A DNA stretch of 32,464 nt, from the NCBI GenBank assembly GCA_013287095.1, contig JABDEJ010000017.1, forward strand, positions 1 through 32,464. Reading direction: 5' to 3'. Source of the DNA: Bacteroidota bacterium. GTDB lineage: Bacteria > Bacteroidota > Bacteroidia > CAILMK01. Positions 1 to 6,861 of this stretch are shown here, one piece after another. The position numbers and the translations under genes were made by a program. Numbering within the stretch: the stretch's first letter is position 1; every line of letters begins with the position of its first letter. The notes under the pieces are model-generated. The model saw only the letters and a program-made list of their open reading frames with translations. It made no database searches and was not told where the DNA came from.

Positions 1-54
1 CTCCACCAGGCTATTAAAACAAGCAAAAAAAGATTAGAAAATTTGGAGAATTAA
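1..54 (+). CDS. possible 3' end of a gene cut by the window edge
   Basis: Frame 1 is open from base 1 to a TAA at 52-54 and would encode about 17 residues, rich in Lys, Glu, Asn and Leu, ending LENLEN. The composition suits the charged helical tail of a protein, and it lies upstream of the regulator on the same strand. A stretch this short can be open by chance and no family can be recognised. The rest of the gap up to the operator at 127 holds nothing I can identify. Confidence 0.3.
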   Translation, partial: LHQAIKTSKKRLENLEN

Positions 55-126
55 GGGGTATGAGGGAGCATTTAAAATAAATCATTCATGGTGAAGAAAA
101 TTGAAATGATTGACCACAAAAAAATA

Positions 127-154
127 TTTTAGTTCATTTGTTTCTGAACTAAAA
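127..154. promoter_or_regulatory. inverted-repeat operator upstream of the GbsR/MarR regulator
   Basis: Two perfect 10-base arms, TTTTAGTTCA (127-136) and TGAACTAAAA (145-154), are separated by 8 bases. The symmetry suits a dimeric winged-helix repressor. The site lies 35 bases before the regulator start and overlaps the presumed -33 region, so binding would block transcription. Autoregulation is typical of MarR/GbsR regulators; the assignment here is inferred from position and symmetry. Confidence 0.55.
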
Positions 155-171
155 AAACTTCTATACCTTTG
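137..171 (+). promoter_or_regulatory. Bacteroidota-type promoter of the regulator gene
   Basis: TACCTTTG (164-171) matches the Bacteroidota -7 consensus TAnnTTTG exactly. A TTTG at 137-140, inside the operator loop, could be the -33 element; the 23-base spacer is at the long end of the usual range. Transcription would start only about 10 bases before the ATG at 189, leaving a very short leader without a Shine-Dalgarno sequence, which is common in this phylum. Confidence 0.5.
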
Positions 172-188
172 CCTCGGTTTACTAAGTT

Positions 189-641
189 ATGAACGAACTG
201 AACAAAGATCAAAAAGCCCTTATTGAAAGGTTTGGGCACATGCTTAAAGGCATGGGCGGATCCGGTGCTATGGGGAAAATCCTGGGTTACCTGATCCTTT
301 CTGACCCGCCACACCGCAGTTTTGAAGAAATCCAGAGCGACCTTAAATTAAGCAAAGGCTCTGTGAGCAATACCTTGAAAATAATGGAACTGCAGGGGAT
401 TGTAGAATATTTCACCGTACAGGGCGACCGAAAAAGATATTTTAAACTGGCTGTGATGAACCGGGAATTTATGCTGGCACGTCAGATAAGTGAAACGGAC
501 CGTTTTATATCCATTATGCAGGATTCCATTCTTTTGCGGAATCCGGGGAATGAAGAATATGAAAACGAATTGCGAAAATATGTCGACATGTATCAACTGT
601 TGAAAATGAAAATACTTGAAGTAATAAAGGAGATGAAATGA
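189..641 (+). CDS. GbsR/MarR-family winged-helix transcriptional regulator
   Basis: A 150-residue cytoplasmic DNA-binding protein. Residues ~28-70 form a winged helix-turn-helix (helices around ILGYLILSDPP and FEEIQSDLKLSKGSVSNTL), followed by a wing at ~71-88 (IVEYFTVQGDRKRYFKL). This layout and the N-terminal ERFGHMLKGMG stretch are typical of the GbsR branch of the MarR superfamily; the C-terminal helical part should dimerise. The length is normal for the group. It is the first gene of a same-strand run continuing into a LolA-like protein and an ABC transporter, and it has a perfect inverted repeat on its own promoter, so it is probably the local, autoregulated repressor of that transporter. 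The inducing ligand is unknown. The ATG at 189 is the first in frame and sits right behind the promoter. Confidence 0.85.
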   Translation: MNELNKDQKALIERFGHMLKGMGGSGAMGKILGYLILSDPPHRSFEEIQSDLKLSKGSVSNTLKIMELQGIVEYFTVQGDRKRYFKLAVMNREFMLARQISETDRFISIMQDSILLRNPGNEEYENELRKYVDMYQLLKMKILEVIKEMK

Positions 642-671
642 GGACCGATGTGATGATGTGTTAATGTGATG

Positions 672-703
672 ATCCCGAATAAGTCGGGACAAGTTGTGTT
701 AAT
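672..703 (+). repeat. dispersed hairpin repeat, copy 1 of 2
   Basis: A 32-base sequence identical to 28244-28275. It begins with a hairpin made of TCCCGA and TCGGGA around the loop ATAAG, followed by CAAGTTGTGTTAAT. Both copies are preceded by a loosely repetitive tract of GATGTG/TTAATG units. It lies in the 130-base gap between the regulator and the LolA-like gene, so it could attenuate or protect the operon mRNA, or simply be a dispersed repeat. Confidence 0.7.
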
Positions 704-743
704 TAGGGAATAAAATCCTATCATCTGCTTATCCTAAAAATCA

Positions 744-750
744 TAGTTCA
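744..750 (+). promoter_or_regulatory. possible operator half-site before the LolA-like gene
   Basis: TAGTTCA here repeats the core of one arm of the operator at 127-154, 22 bases before the next gene's ATG. A matching second arm is not present. A 7-base match may be chance, but the location, just ahead of the first structural gene of the presumed regulon, makes it worth recording. Confidence 0.2.
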
Positions 751-771
751 GACAATAACCTAATTAAAGAA

Positions 772-1536
772 ATGATGCTAAAAAATATTAAAATACCGAT
801 TCTGTTCTTATGTGTACTGGCGCTCATTTCAATGAGAATGCCTGGTGGGCCAAGCGCCGATGATATTATCGCCAAAGCCAATGAAAAAATGCGGGGCAAT
901 AGTATGCAGGCGCAGGTTACGGTACAAATCATCAGGCCAACCTGGAACCGTGAATTGACCATGAAAACCTGGAGCAAAGGCTTGGATATGAGCATGTCGC
1001 TGATCACCGCCCCTGCAAAAGACAAAGGAACTGTATTCCTCAAACGCAAAAAAGAAGCCTGGAACTGGGTACCCTCTATTGAAAGAACCATAAAACTACC
1101 ACCCTCCATGATGTCGCAATCCTGGATGGGAACGGATCTGACAAATGATGACCTGATCAATTCATCTTCTATCGTAGATCAATATACCCACAAACTCCTT
1201 GGTGAAGAAACTATTGGCGGTCATAGTTGCTATAAGATAGAACTTGTACCAAAACCCCAGTCAGCCGTGGTATGGGGGAAAATTATCATGTGGGTTGATA
1301 AGACAGATTATTTCCAGATGAAAACCCAGTTTTATGATGAAGACGGCAGCGTGGTAAATACAATGAACTTTACCAATATTAAAAATATGGGTGGCAGGAT
1401 GATACCTACCCATTTTGAAATAATTCCGGCAGACAAGCCTGGGAATAAAACAATCATGATTTATGATAATATCATTTTTGACAAACCTATTGCAGATGAT
1501 TTCTTCAGTACCAATAACATGAAAACAGTTAAATGA
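772..1536 (+). CDS. LolA-like outer-membrane lipoprotein-sorting family protein
   Basis: A 254-residue exported protein. Residues ~4-22 form a hydrophobic signal sequence; there is no convincing lipobox, so a soluble periplasmic form is expected. The mature part has the hallmark block of the COG2834 / LolA-like (PF17131) family: an aromatic-rich WNWVPSIERTIKLPPSMM followed by SWMGTDLTNDDLI, then a beta-rich C-terminal half. Proteins of this family share the LolA half-barrel and usually sit beside envelope transporters; a lipid or lipoprotein cargo is inferred, not shown. The next two genes are FtsX-type permeases, then a LolD-type ATPase, so it probably takes cargo from the ABC complex across the periplasm. 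The ATG at 772 is followed immediately by a second ATG, and either could initiate. Confidence 0.8.
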   Translation: MMLKNIKIPILFLCVLALISMRMPGGPSADDIIAKANEKMRGNSMQAQVTVQIIRPTWNRELTMKTWSKGLDMSMSLITAPAKDKGTVFLKRKKEAWNWVPSIERTIKLPPSMMSQSWMGTDLTNDDLINSSSIVDQYTHKLLGEETIGGHSCYKIELVPKPQSAVVWGKIIMWVDKTDYFQMKTQFYDEDGSVVNTMNFTNIKNMGGRMIPTHFEIIPADKPGNKTIMIYDNIIFDKPIADDFFSTNNMKTVK

Positions 1537-1586
1537 TAAGATCTTAACTCACCAATCTACTAAAGTTGCCAACTTATTACAAACTC

Positions 1587-1610
1587 AATAACTTAATAAC
1601 TTAATAACTT
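1587..1610 (+). repeat. three tandem AATAACTT units
   Basis: Three exact head-to-tail copies of the 8-mer AATAACTT end four bases before the ATG of the first permease. A related AT-rich, TTGAA/AATTGA-type tract lies before the second permease (2845-2890). Such tracts look like slippage products in intercistronic spacers; no binding protein can be named. Confidence 0.6.
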
Positions 1611-1613
1611 GAC

Positions 1614-2837
1614 ATGTACCTCAAACTAGCCTGGCTCAATTTGTGGCGGAACAAAAGGCGCACCATCATTGCGATAACTTCTGTATTTTATGCTGTGGTG
1701 CTGTCTGTATTTATGACATCCCTGCAAATGGGGACCATGAACCAAATGGTTGCCAATGTTGCGGGTGCCTATTCAGGGTATATACAGGTGCACCAGAAAG
1801 GATATTGGGATGATCAAAGTCTGGACAACAGCATGCCTACCAATAGCACCCTTGCCAATACCATCAAACAAGCCCCGGATGTTGATGAATCTGTTCCGAG
1901 GCTGCAATCTTTTGCATTGGCCTCATCGGGTAATGCCACAAAAGGCGTGATGCTGACAGGGATAGATCCTGTAAAAGAAAGAAAGCTTGTGAACCTGGAA
2001 CCCAAGATCATACAGGGGAAATATTTTGGTTCAGACAGCGAACAGAGTGTCATACTCGCTTCCGGATTGGCGGACTATTTAAAGCTTAAGACAAACGATA
2101 CCATTGTTTTCCTTGGTCAGGGCTTTCATGGATCCAGCGCCGCAGGCAAATATATTATAAAAGGTATCATTAAACTTGTATCTCCTGATCTGAATAAAAG
2201 CATGGTTTTTATGCCTTTAAAGACTGCCCAGACGCTTTTCAGCACACCGGATATGCTTAGCTCTTATGCCATTGTGATAAAAGATGTTGATGGCATTGAC
2301 AAGACTCTTGCCTACCTAAAAAAAAATATGGATACCAGCAAATATGAAGTAATGGACTGGAAACAAATGTCACCTGAACTCGATCAGGCGGTAAAAGGGA
2401 AAATGGCCAGCGGGTCTATTATCGAAGGGGTCCTATATATGATCGTTGCCTTCGGCATATTCGGTACTATTTTGATGATGACCACAGAAAGAACGTATGA
2501 ATTCGGAGTGCTGGTTGCCATTGGCATGAACCGCCGTCGCCTGGCCCTGGTTACAGCGCTGGAAAGTCTGTTTATGTCATTTCTGGGTGTAGTGATAGGT
2601 TATGTGGCCAGTATGGCTCTTGTGCTGTATTTTGTACACTACCCTATTCACATGACCGGAGCGCTGGCAAAATCTTATGAACAATTCGGCCTCGCACCGT
2701 ATATTTATACGGCTTTTCAATTCAGTATATTTTATAACCAGGCTATTATCGTGTTTGTTATTTCTGTGCTTATTTGCCTGTATCCTTTGTCAAAAATATT
2801 AAAACTGAAACCTGTTGAGGCAATGCATGGGGAGTAA
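1614..2837 (+). CDS. FtsX/MacB-type ABC transporter permease
   Basis: A 407-residue inner-membrane permease. It has a short cytoplasmic start (LAWLNLWRNKRRT), a first membrane segment at ~17-38, and a periplasmic MacB-like core domain to ~265. Three more membrane segments follow (~270-290, ~315-340, ~370-395), the FtsX domain. The C-terminus LKLKPVEAMHGE carries the PxEA motif common in LolC/LolE/MacB-type permeases. Four-helix permeases of this kind do not import; they use ATP hydrolysis to move lipids, lipoproteins or periplasmic partners mechanically. It pairs with the similar permease 54 bases downstream, which suggests a heterodimer like LolC-LolE. The start is the only ATG near the frame opening. 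Confidence 0.88.
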   Translation: MYLKLAWLNLWRNKRRTIIAITSVFYAVVLSVFMTSLQMGTMNQMVANVAGAYSGYIQVHQKGYWDDQSLDNSMPTNSTLANTIKQAPDVDESVPRLQSFALASSGNATKGVMLTGIDPVKERKLVNLEPKIIQGKYFGSDSEQSVILASGLADYLKLKTNDTIVFLGQGFHGSSAAGKYIIKGIIKLVSPDLNKSMVFMPLKTAQTLFSTPDMLSSYAIVIKDVDGIDKTLAYLKKNMDTSKYEVMDWKQMSPELDQAVKGKMASGSIIEGVLYMIVAFGIFGTILMMTTERTYEFGVLVAIGMNRRRLALVTALESLFMSFLGVVIGYVASMALVLYFVHYPIHMTGALAKSYEQFGLAPYIYTAFQFSIFYNQAIIVFVISVLICLYPLSKILKLKPVEAMHGE

Positions 2838-2891
2838 GATTATAAATTGAAGATTAAAAGATTGAAAAATTGATAATTCATAATTGAAAAA

Positions 2892-4106
2892 ATGCTTTTA
2901 AAAATCGCCTGGCGCAATATCTGGAGAAAAAAGACCCGAAGCCTGATTATTATTTTCGCAGTAACCATGGGTATCTGGGCGGGCCTTTTTATATGCTCAT
3001 TTATGGGGGGATTCATCAACGAAATGATGGATGAATCTATCAATCATACGTTCTCCCATATCCAGATCCATAACCCTTTATTTAAAGGGAATAATGAGAT
3101 CCAATATACCATTAAAGAGCCGCAAAAAGTACTTGCAGCCCTTGAGAACAACCCTGATGTAAAAGCTGCCACATTAAGAAATGTCGCTTTTGGGATGACA
3201 GCTTCGCCATCTACCGCATCAGGAACAAAGATTGTTGGTATCAATCCGGAGCAGGAAAATAAGGTCACTGACTTTAAGATATTCATCAAGCAAGGAACTT
3301 ATTTCGAAGGAAATAAAAGAAATGGCGTACTGGTGGGCCAAAAACTGGCAGACAAACTTCATATAAAAATGCACTCCAAAATTGTGCTCACTTTTGCCGG
3401 ACCAGATGGCAATATTGTTTCGGGAGCCTTCAGGGTCATTGGTATATATAAAACAAGTAATGCACAATCAGATCTGGCAAATGTATTTGTGAATTCTGAT
3501 GATTTTAATGCAATGCTTGGTAACGATACCACTTTCCACGAAATCGCAATGGTATTAAAAGATGCAGACAAAGTAGATACGGTGAATGCAGCGATGAAAA
3601 AACAATTCCCAACCCTGAAAGTAGAATCCTGGAAAGAATTATCTCCTGAAACAGTTACACTCAATGACTATATCGCCTTCATTTTATGGATACTTATGGG
3701 TGTGTTCATGCTCGGCTTAGGCTTTGCTATTGTCAACACGATGCTAATGGCTGTGATGGAACGGACGCGTGAATTGGGAATGCTTATGGCTATCGGTTTA
3801 AATAAATCAAGGACATTCGGAATGATCATGATTGAAACGATCACCCTCACTTTTGTAGGCTGCCCTTTTGGGATTGGTTTGTCTTACCTTACTGTCGCTT
3901 ATTTCGGGAAACACGGCATCAGCCTTGCGGCATTTGCCAAGGGTATGGAGAATTTCGGGATGAGTTCTATGGTGTACCCCTTTTTAAAAGAGAATGTGTA
4001 CTGGCAGATAGCGATCATGGTATTTTGTACGGCCTTGTTGGCAGCCATTTATCCATCTATCAGGGCCATAAGACTAAAACCCGCCGAAGCCATCCATAAA
4101 ATATAA
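2892..4106 (+). CDS. FtsX/MacB-type ABC transporter permease (second subunit)
   Basis: A 404-residue permease laid out like its upstream neighbour: cytoplasmic IAWRNIWRKKTRS, first membrane segment at ~17-37, periplasmic MacB-like domain to ~260, three C-terminal membrane segments, and the closing motif IRLKPAEAIHKI. The two permeases are clearly related but not near-identical, as expected for an ancient duplication giving a LolC/LolE-like heterodimer. The ATPase gene starts 24 bases downstream, so translation is probably coupled within one transcript. The conserved segment before the second membrane helix (MERTRELGMLMAIGLNKSR) is the coupling helix that contacts the ATPase in characterised FtsX-type transporters. 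Cargo is unknown. Confidence 0.88.
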   Translation: MLLKIAWRNIWRKKTRSLIIIFAVTMGIWAGLFICSFMGGFINEMMDESINHTFSHIQIHNPLFKGNNEIQYTIKEPQKVLAALENNPDVKAATLRNVAFGMTASPSTASGTKIVGINPEQENKVTDFKIFIKQGTYFEGNKRNGVLVGQKLADKLHIKMHSKIVLTFAGPDGNIVSGAFRVIGIYKTSNAQSDLANVFVNSDDFNAMLGNDTTFHEIAMVLKDADKVDTVNAAMKKQFPTLKVESWKELSPETVTLNDYIAFILWILMGVFMLGLGFAIVNTMLMAVMERTRELGMLMAIGLNKSRTFGMIMIETITLTFVGCPFGIGLSYLTVAYFGKHGISLAAFAKGMENFGMSSMVYPFLKENVYWQIAIMVFCTALLAAIYPSIRAIRLKPAEAIHKI

Positions 4107-4130
4107 TTCAAGAAAATTAATACTAAAGAT

Positions 4131-4817
4131 ATGAATGTAATTGATATCAATAATGTTTCGAAAGTCTATCATGACAATGCCATCCCGGTGCCTGCAGTAA
4201 CAGATGTAACACTGCATTTTACACAAGGTGAGTTTGCTGCATTGGTAGGGCCATCCGGTTCGGGTAAAACAACATTGCTTAATATCATTGGCGGGCTTGA
4301 CAAACCGACAAAGGGTGATGTGATTATTGACGGGCAAAATGTGACAAATCTCAGCGACAGCAGGATGATTGATTTTCGCCTGCAGAATATTGGTTTTGTG
4401 TTCCAGGCCTACAACCTGATACCGGTATTAACGGCGAGGGAAAATGTGGAATTTATTATGCTGCTCCAAAAACGCCCAAAAGCGGAAAGAGAAAAAAGGG
4501 TTGCAGAACTGCTAAAAGAAGTCGGGCTTGGAGATAAAATGAATACACGTCCAAATGAAATGAGCGGTGGTCAGCAGCAACGTGTTGCCGTAGCCAGGGC
4601 ATTGGCATCCAAACCCAAATTTATCCTGGCAGATGAGCCGACAGCTAACCTGGATTCAAAATCAGCAGCCAACCTGCTTGATATCATGTCTGAAATGAAC
4701 CGGAATGAAAATATTACCTTCATTTTCTCCACCCATGATTCAAGGGTTATTGAGCGGGCACATAGGGTGGTTACTTTGACGGATGGGGTTGTTACATCTG
4801 ATGTCAATCAAAAATAA
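4131..4817 (+). CDS. LolD/MacB-type ABC transporter ATP-binding protein
   Basis: A 228-residue nucleotide-binding subunit with all motifs intact: Walker A GPSGSGKT at 40-47, Q-loop Gln92, signature MSGGQQQRVAVARAL from 144, Walker B ILADEP at 165-170 and H-loop His202 in STHD. The sequence is of the LolD/MacB/FtsE type, which partners FtsX-like permeases, and the two permeases are directly upstream. It should dimerise on the cytoplasmic face and power the complex. The final operon member, the outer-membrane barrel, is now 620 bases downstream because a nuclease cassette lies between them. Confidence 0.92.
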   Translation: MNVIDINNVSKVYHDNAIPVPAVTDVTLHFTQGEFAALVGPSGSGKTTLLNIIGGLDKPTKGDVIIDGQNVTNLSDSRMIDFRLQNIGFVFQAYNLIPVLTARENVEFIMLLQKRPKAEREKRVAELLKEVGLGDKMNTRPNEMSGGQQQRVAVARALASKPKFILADEPTANLDSKSAANLLDIMSEMNRNENITFIFSTHDSRVIERAHRVVTLTDGVVTSDVNQK

Positions 4818-4872
4818 GATTTCCCGAATAGAATAAAAACGTGAATATACCTCAAAGATGATCCGAAGCTCC

Positions 4873-4932
4873 ATTCCCCTCCTTAGTAAAGGAGGGGTGC
4901 CCGAAGGGCGGGGTGGTTGGCGAGGTTAAACA
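4873..4932 (+). repeat. left inverted palindromic repeat of the DUF559 cassette
   Basis: In order: CCCCTCCTT and its complement AAGGAGGGG form a first hairpin; CCCGAAGGGCG forms a second, smaller one; then GGGTGGTTGGCG and GTTAAACA (4925-4932). The right-hand repeat has the same order on the other strand. The second hairpin differs between the two copies in sequence but not in pairing, which points to selection on structure. Confidence 0.8.
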
Positions 4933-4947
4933 AATGAGAGATAACTC

Positions 4948-5328
4948 ATGGGAGAGTTTTATAACCGCAAAGAACTGGAACAAAACAGAAAGCAACTTAG
5001 AAATGAAAGCACTGCAGCTGAAGCTGTTTTGTGGACAAGGCTAAAAGGTAGTCAACTTGAAGGAAGGAAATTCAGAAGGCAATATAGCGTAGAGAATTAT
5101 ATTCTGGATTTTTATTGTACTTCTGAAAAATTAGCAATAGAACTGGATGGACAGGCGCATTTTACAATAGATGGTTCCAGGCATGATGATGATCGTGAAA
5201 AGGTCTTGAAAAAATTTGGAATCAGGGTTTTAAGGTATGAGAACAATTTGATTTATAATAGCATAGAAAGCGTATTGGAGGATATAAAAACTCATTTCAC
5301 TACCCCTAAATTATTGAATGATAACTAA
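4948..5328 (+). CDS. DUF559 domain protein, PD-(D/E)XK nuclease-like
   Basis: A 126-residue protein with the complete DUF559 pattern: an N-terminal helix with Glu25 (STAAEAVLWTRLKG), a basic strand (GRKFRRQYSV), Asp54 in YILDFYC, then IELDGQAH with Glu65, Asp67 and His71, and a C-terminal part ending in GIRVLRYENNLI. DUF559 proteins are related to the Vsr very-short-patch repair endonuclease and the restriction endonuclease fold; the acidic residues fit a metal-dependent DNA nickase or endonuclease. The length is normal and all key residues are kept, so it is probably active. It is the sole gene between two inverted palindromic repeats and is unrelated to the transport genes around it, which suggests it acts on those repeats. 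Its stop overlaps a downstream ATG that I do not take as a real start. Confidence 0.85.
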   Translation: MGEFYNRKELEQNRKQLRNESTAAEAVLWTRLKGSQLEGRKFRRQYSVENYILDFYCTSEKLAIELDGQAHFTIDGSRHDDDREKVLKKFGIRVLRYENNLIYNSIESVLEDIKTHFTTPKLLNDN

Positions 5329-5336
5329 TTTACGAG

Positions 5337-5400
5337 TGTTTAACGACGCCAACCACCCCGTCCCGCAAGCGGGACACCCCTCCTTTGTAAGGAGGGGAAT
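5337..5400 (-). repeat. right inverted palindromic repeat of the DUF559 cassette
   Basis: This is the reverse-strand counterpart of 4873-4932. Read on the minus strand it gives ATTCCCCTCCTT, a hairpin, then a longer second hairpin (TCCCGC / GCGGGA), GGGTGGTTGGCG and GTTAAACA (5337-5344). Read forward in the barrel frame it encodes HPVPQAGHPSFVRRG, a peptide that is only the translation of the repeat. Confidence 0.8.
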
Positions 5401-5437
5401 CCTAACGGACGACTCCTCACACCTGCCAAAATACCTG

Positions 5438-6631
5438 ATGTCCTTTTTACTGATTTTATCCTATATTTTAATATTTGCTTCAAAAGCTAACGCCCAAACT
5501 GATAGTACCTCAACCGATACATCTTCTGCAACTGAAAAGCCCAAACATTTCCTTTTCACCGGATACATTAAAGACCTCCAGTCGGCGTCTTTTATTAATG
5601 ATGCGAATCAGATCTCAACCGGCAACCTCATCCACAACCGACTCATTTTTAAATACTATGCCCCTGCCAATATCACATTCGATGTAGAAATGCGGAACCG
5701 GTTGTACTATGGTGAAGAAATATCTTCGAACCCTCTATTGTTTTCCGAGGGTCTTGGTACCGATAACGGTTATTTCGATCTGTCAAAAAAGATCATCAAT
5801 GCAAATTCGATGGTACTCTATACCCAGTTCGACCGGCTGAACCTAAACTGGCACAGTGATCTATGGGATGTGACTATAGGCAGACAGCGAATCAACTGGG
5901 GTGTGGCCCTTGCATGGAACCCTAATGATGTTTTTAATGCTTACAATTTGCTTGATTTTGATTACGAAGAACGTCCGGGAAATGACGCTGTTCGAATTCA
6001 GCATTATTTCAGCAATACATCCAGTATAGAACTGGCCGCAAAGCCCGGCCGCACGGACGATGAAAACATTGTGAATGCGCTGTATAAATTCAATACCCAC
6101 AACTATGATGTTCAGTTCCTTGGCGGGTTATATAACAAAGACTTTGATATCGGAACGGGATGGGCCGGGAATATTGCCAATGCGGGTTTCAAAGGAGAAA
6201 TAAGCTATTTCCACAGCAAGGATAAATTTACAGATACTACCGGAACCGTTGAAGTATCTATATCGGTAGATCAGAGTTGGGATCCGGGATGGTATGCCAC
6301 TTTTTCAGCGCTTTTTAACAGCTCCGCACAGTCAACCGTTTTCAACCTGGCAGCCTTAAAAAACACAACCCTCGATGCCAGTAATCTTCTACCATTCAGG
6401 TATTCGTTTTTGCCAGGCATCCAAAAGACTTTCAGCCCCATAGCCACAGGAAATTTCAGCGTTCTATATGCACCCGGTATCAATGCCGTTGTATTCCTAC
6501 CCGACTTCACTTATTCCATCAGCAATAGCTGGACATTGGATTTAATTGTCCAATCCTTTTTCGCCTCGCTCAATAATAAGTTTCAGACGGCAGGTAATGC
6601 GGTGTATTTGAGGACCAGGTGGAGTTTTTGA
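5438..6631 (+). CDS. outer-membrane beta-barrel protein of the transporter operon
   Basis: A 397-residue protein starting with a signal peptide (MSFLLILSYILIFASKANAQ, cut after ~19-20), a Ser/Thr/Asp-rich linker, then alternating beta strands to a C-terminal RTRWSF. The terminal aromatic residue is the usual barrel assembly signal. A central GRQRINWG followed by NPNDVFNAYN resembles motifs of DUF1302/alginate-export-type barrels, which accompany COG2834 proteins in other bacteria; that family link is tentative. It probably forms the outer-membrane end of the export system encoded upstream. The frame is open back to 5318, but those 40 extra residues translate the palindromic repeat and would place the signal sequence internally, so the ATG at 5438 is preferred. 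Confidence 0.7.
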   Translation: MSFLLILSYILIFASKANAQTDSTSTDTSSATEKPKHFLFTGYIKDLQSASFINDANQISTGNLIHNRLIFKYYAPANITFDVEMRNRLYYGEEISSNPLLFSEGLGTDNGYFDLSKKIINANSMVLYTQFDRLNLNWHSDLWDVTIGRQRINWGVALAWNPNDVFNAYNLLDFDYEERPGNDAVRIQHYFSNTSSIELAAKPGRTDDENIVNALYKFNTHNYDVQFLGGLYNKDFDIGTGWAGNIANAGFKGEISYFHSKDKFTDTTGTVEVSISVDQSWDPGWYATFSALFNSSAQSTVFNLAALKNTTLDASNLLPFRYSFLPGIQKTFSPIATGNFSVLYAPGINAVVFLPDFTYSISNSWTLDLIVQSFFASLNNKFQTAGNAVYLRTRWSF

Positions 6632-6654
6632 TTCTTTGTCATTTCGCGGCTTTT

Positions 6655-6795
6655 TGTCATTTCGACGATAGGAGAAATCTCCCACTGTCATTTCGAGCGT
6701 AGCGAGAAATCTGATAAAGGAAACTTCCAAAATTTAGCAAAAAAGTTATATTAACTATGCCTCTATCAGATTTCTCCTATTGTCGAAATGACAGG
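6655..6795. repeat. palindromic repeat cluster between convergent genes
   Basis: Three copies of a TGTCATTTCGA…GAGAAATCT unit: two direct (6655-6680, 6686-6720) and one inverted (6760-6795). The second and third can pair over about 30 bases around an AT-rich loop, giving a large stem. It fills most of the 230-base gap between two genes that end toward each other, so it may act as a bidirectional terminator or 3' mRNA stabiliser. The rest of the gap shows nothing else. Confidence 0.7.
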
Positions 6796-6861
6796 AGTGG
6801 CTGGTAATACTAATACTATGTATTTGAGGGTCTTTAGATTTATCTAATGCAAAATCCAACC

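Larger units (their letters stand above)
4873..5400. mobile_element. candidate mobile unit: DUF559 gene enclosed by inverted palindromic repeats
   Basis: About 528 bases run from ATTCCCC at 4873 to its reverse complement GGGGAAT ending at 5400. The two ~60-base ends are inverted copies of each other, each made of two hairpins plus GTTAAACA on the inner side. The only gene inside is a DUF559 nuclease-like protein. Removing the unit would leave about 92 bases between the ABC ATPase and the outer-membrane barrel, a spacing like the rest of the operon, so it looks inserted. No clear target-site duplication is visible and no transposase is present; mobility is an inference. Confidence 0.55.

Noticed and set aside
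4818..5437. Classical insertion sequence or DDE transposase
   Set aside because: The only gene has DUF559 nuclease motifs, no DDE or HUH signature, and no clear target duplication flanks the repeats.
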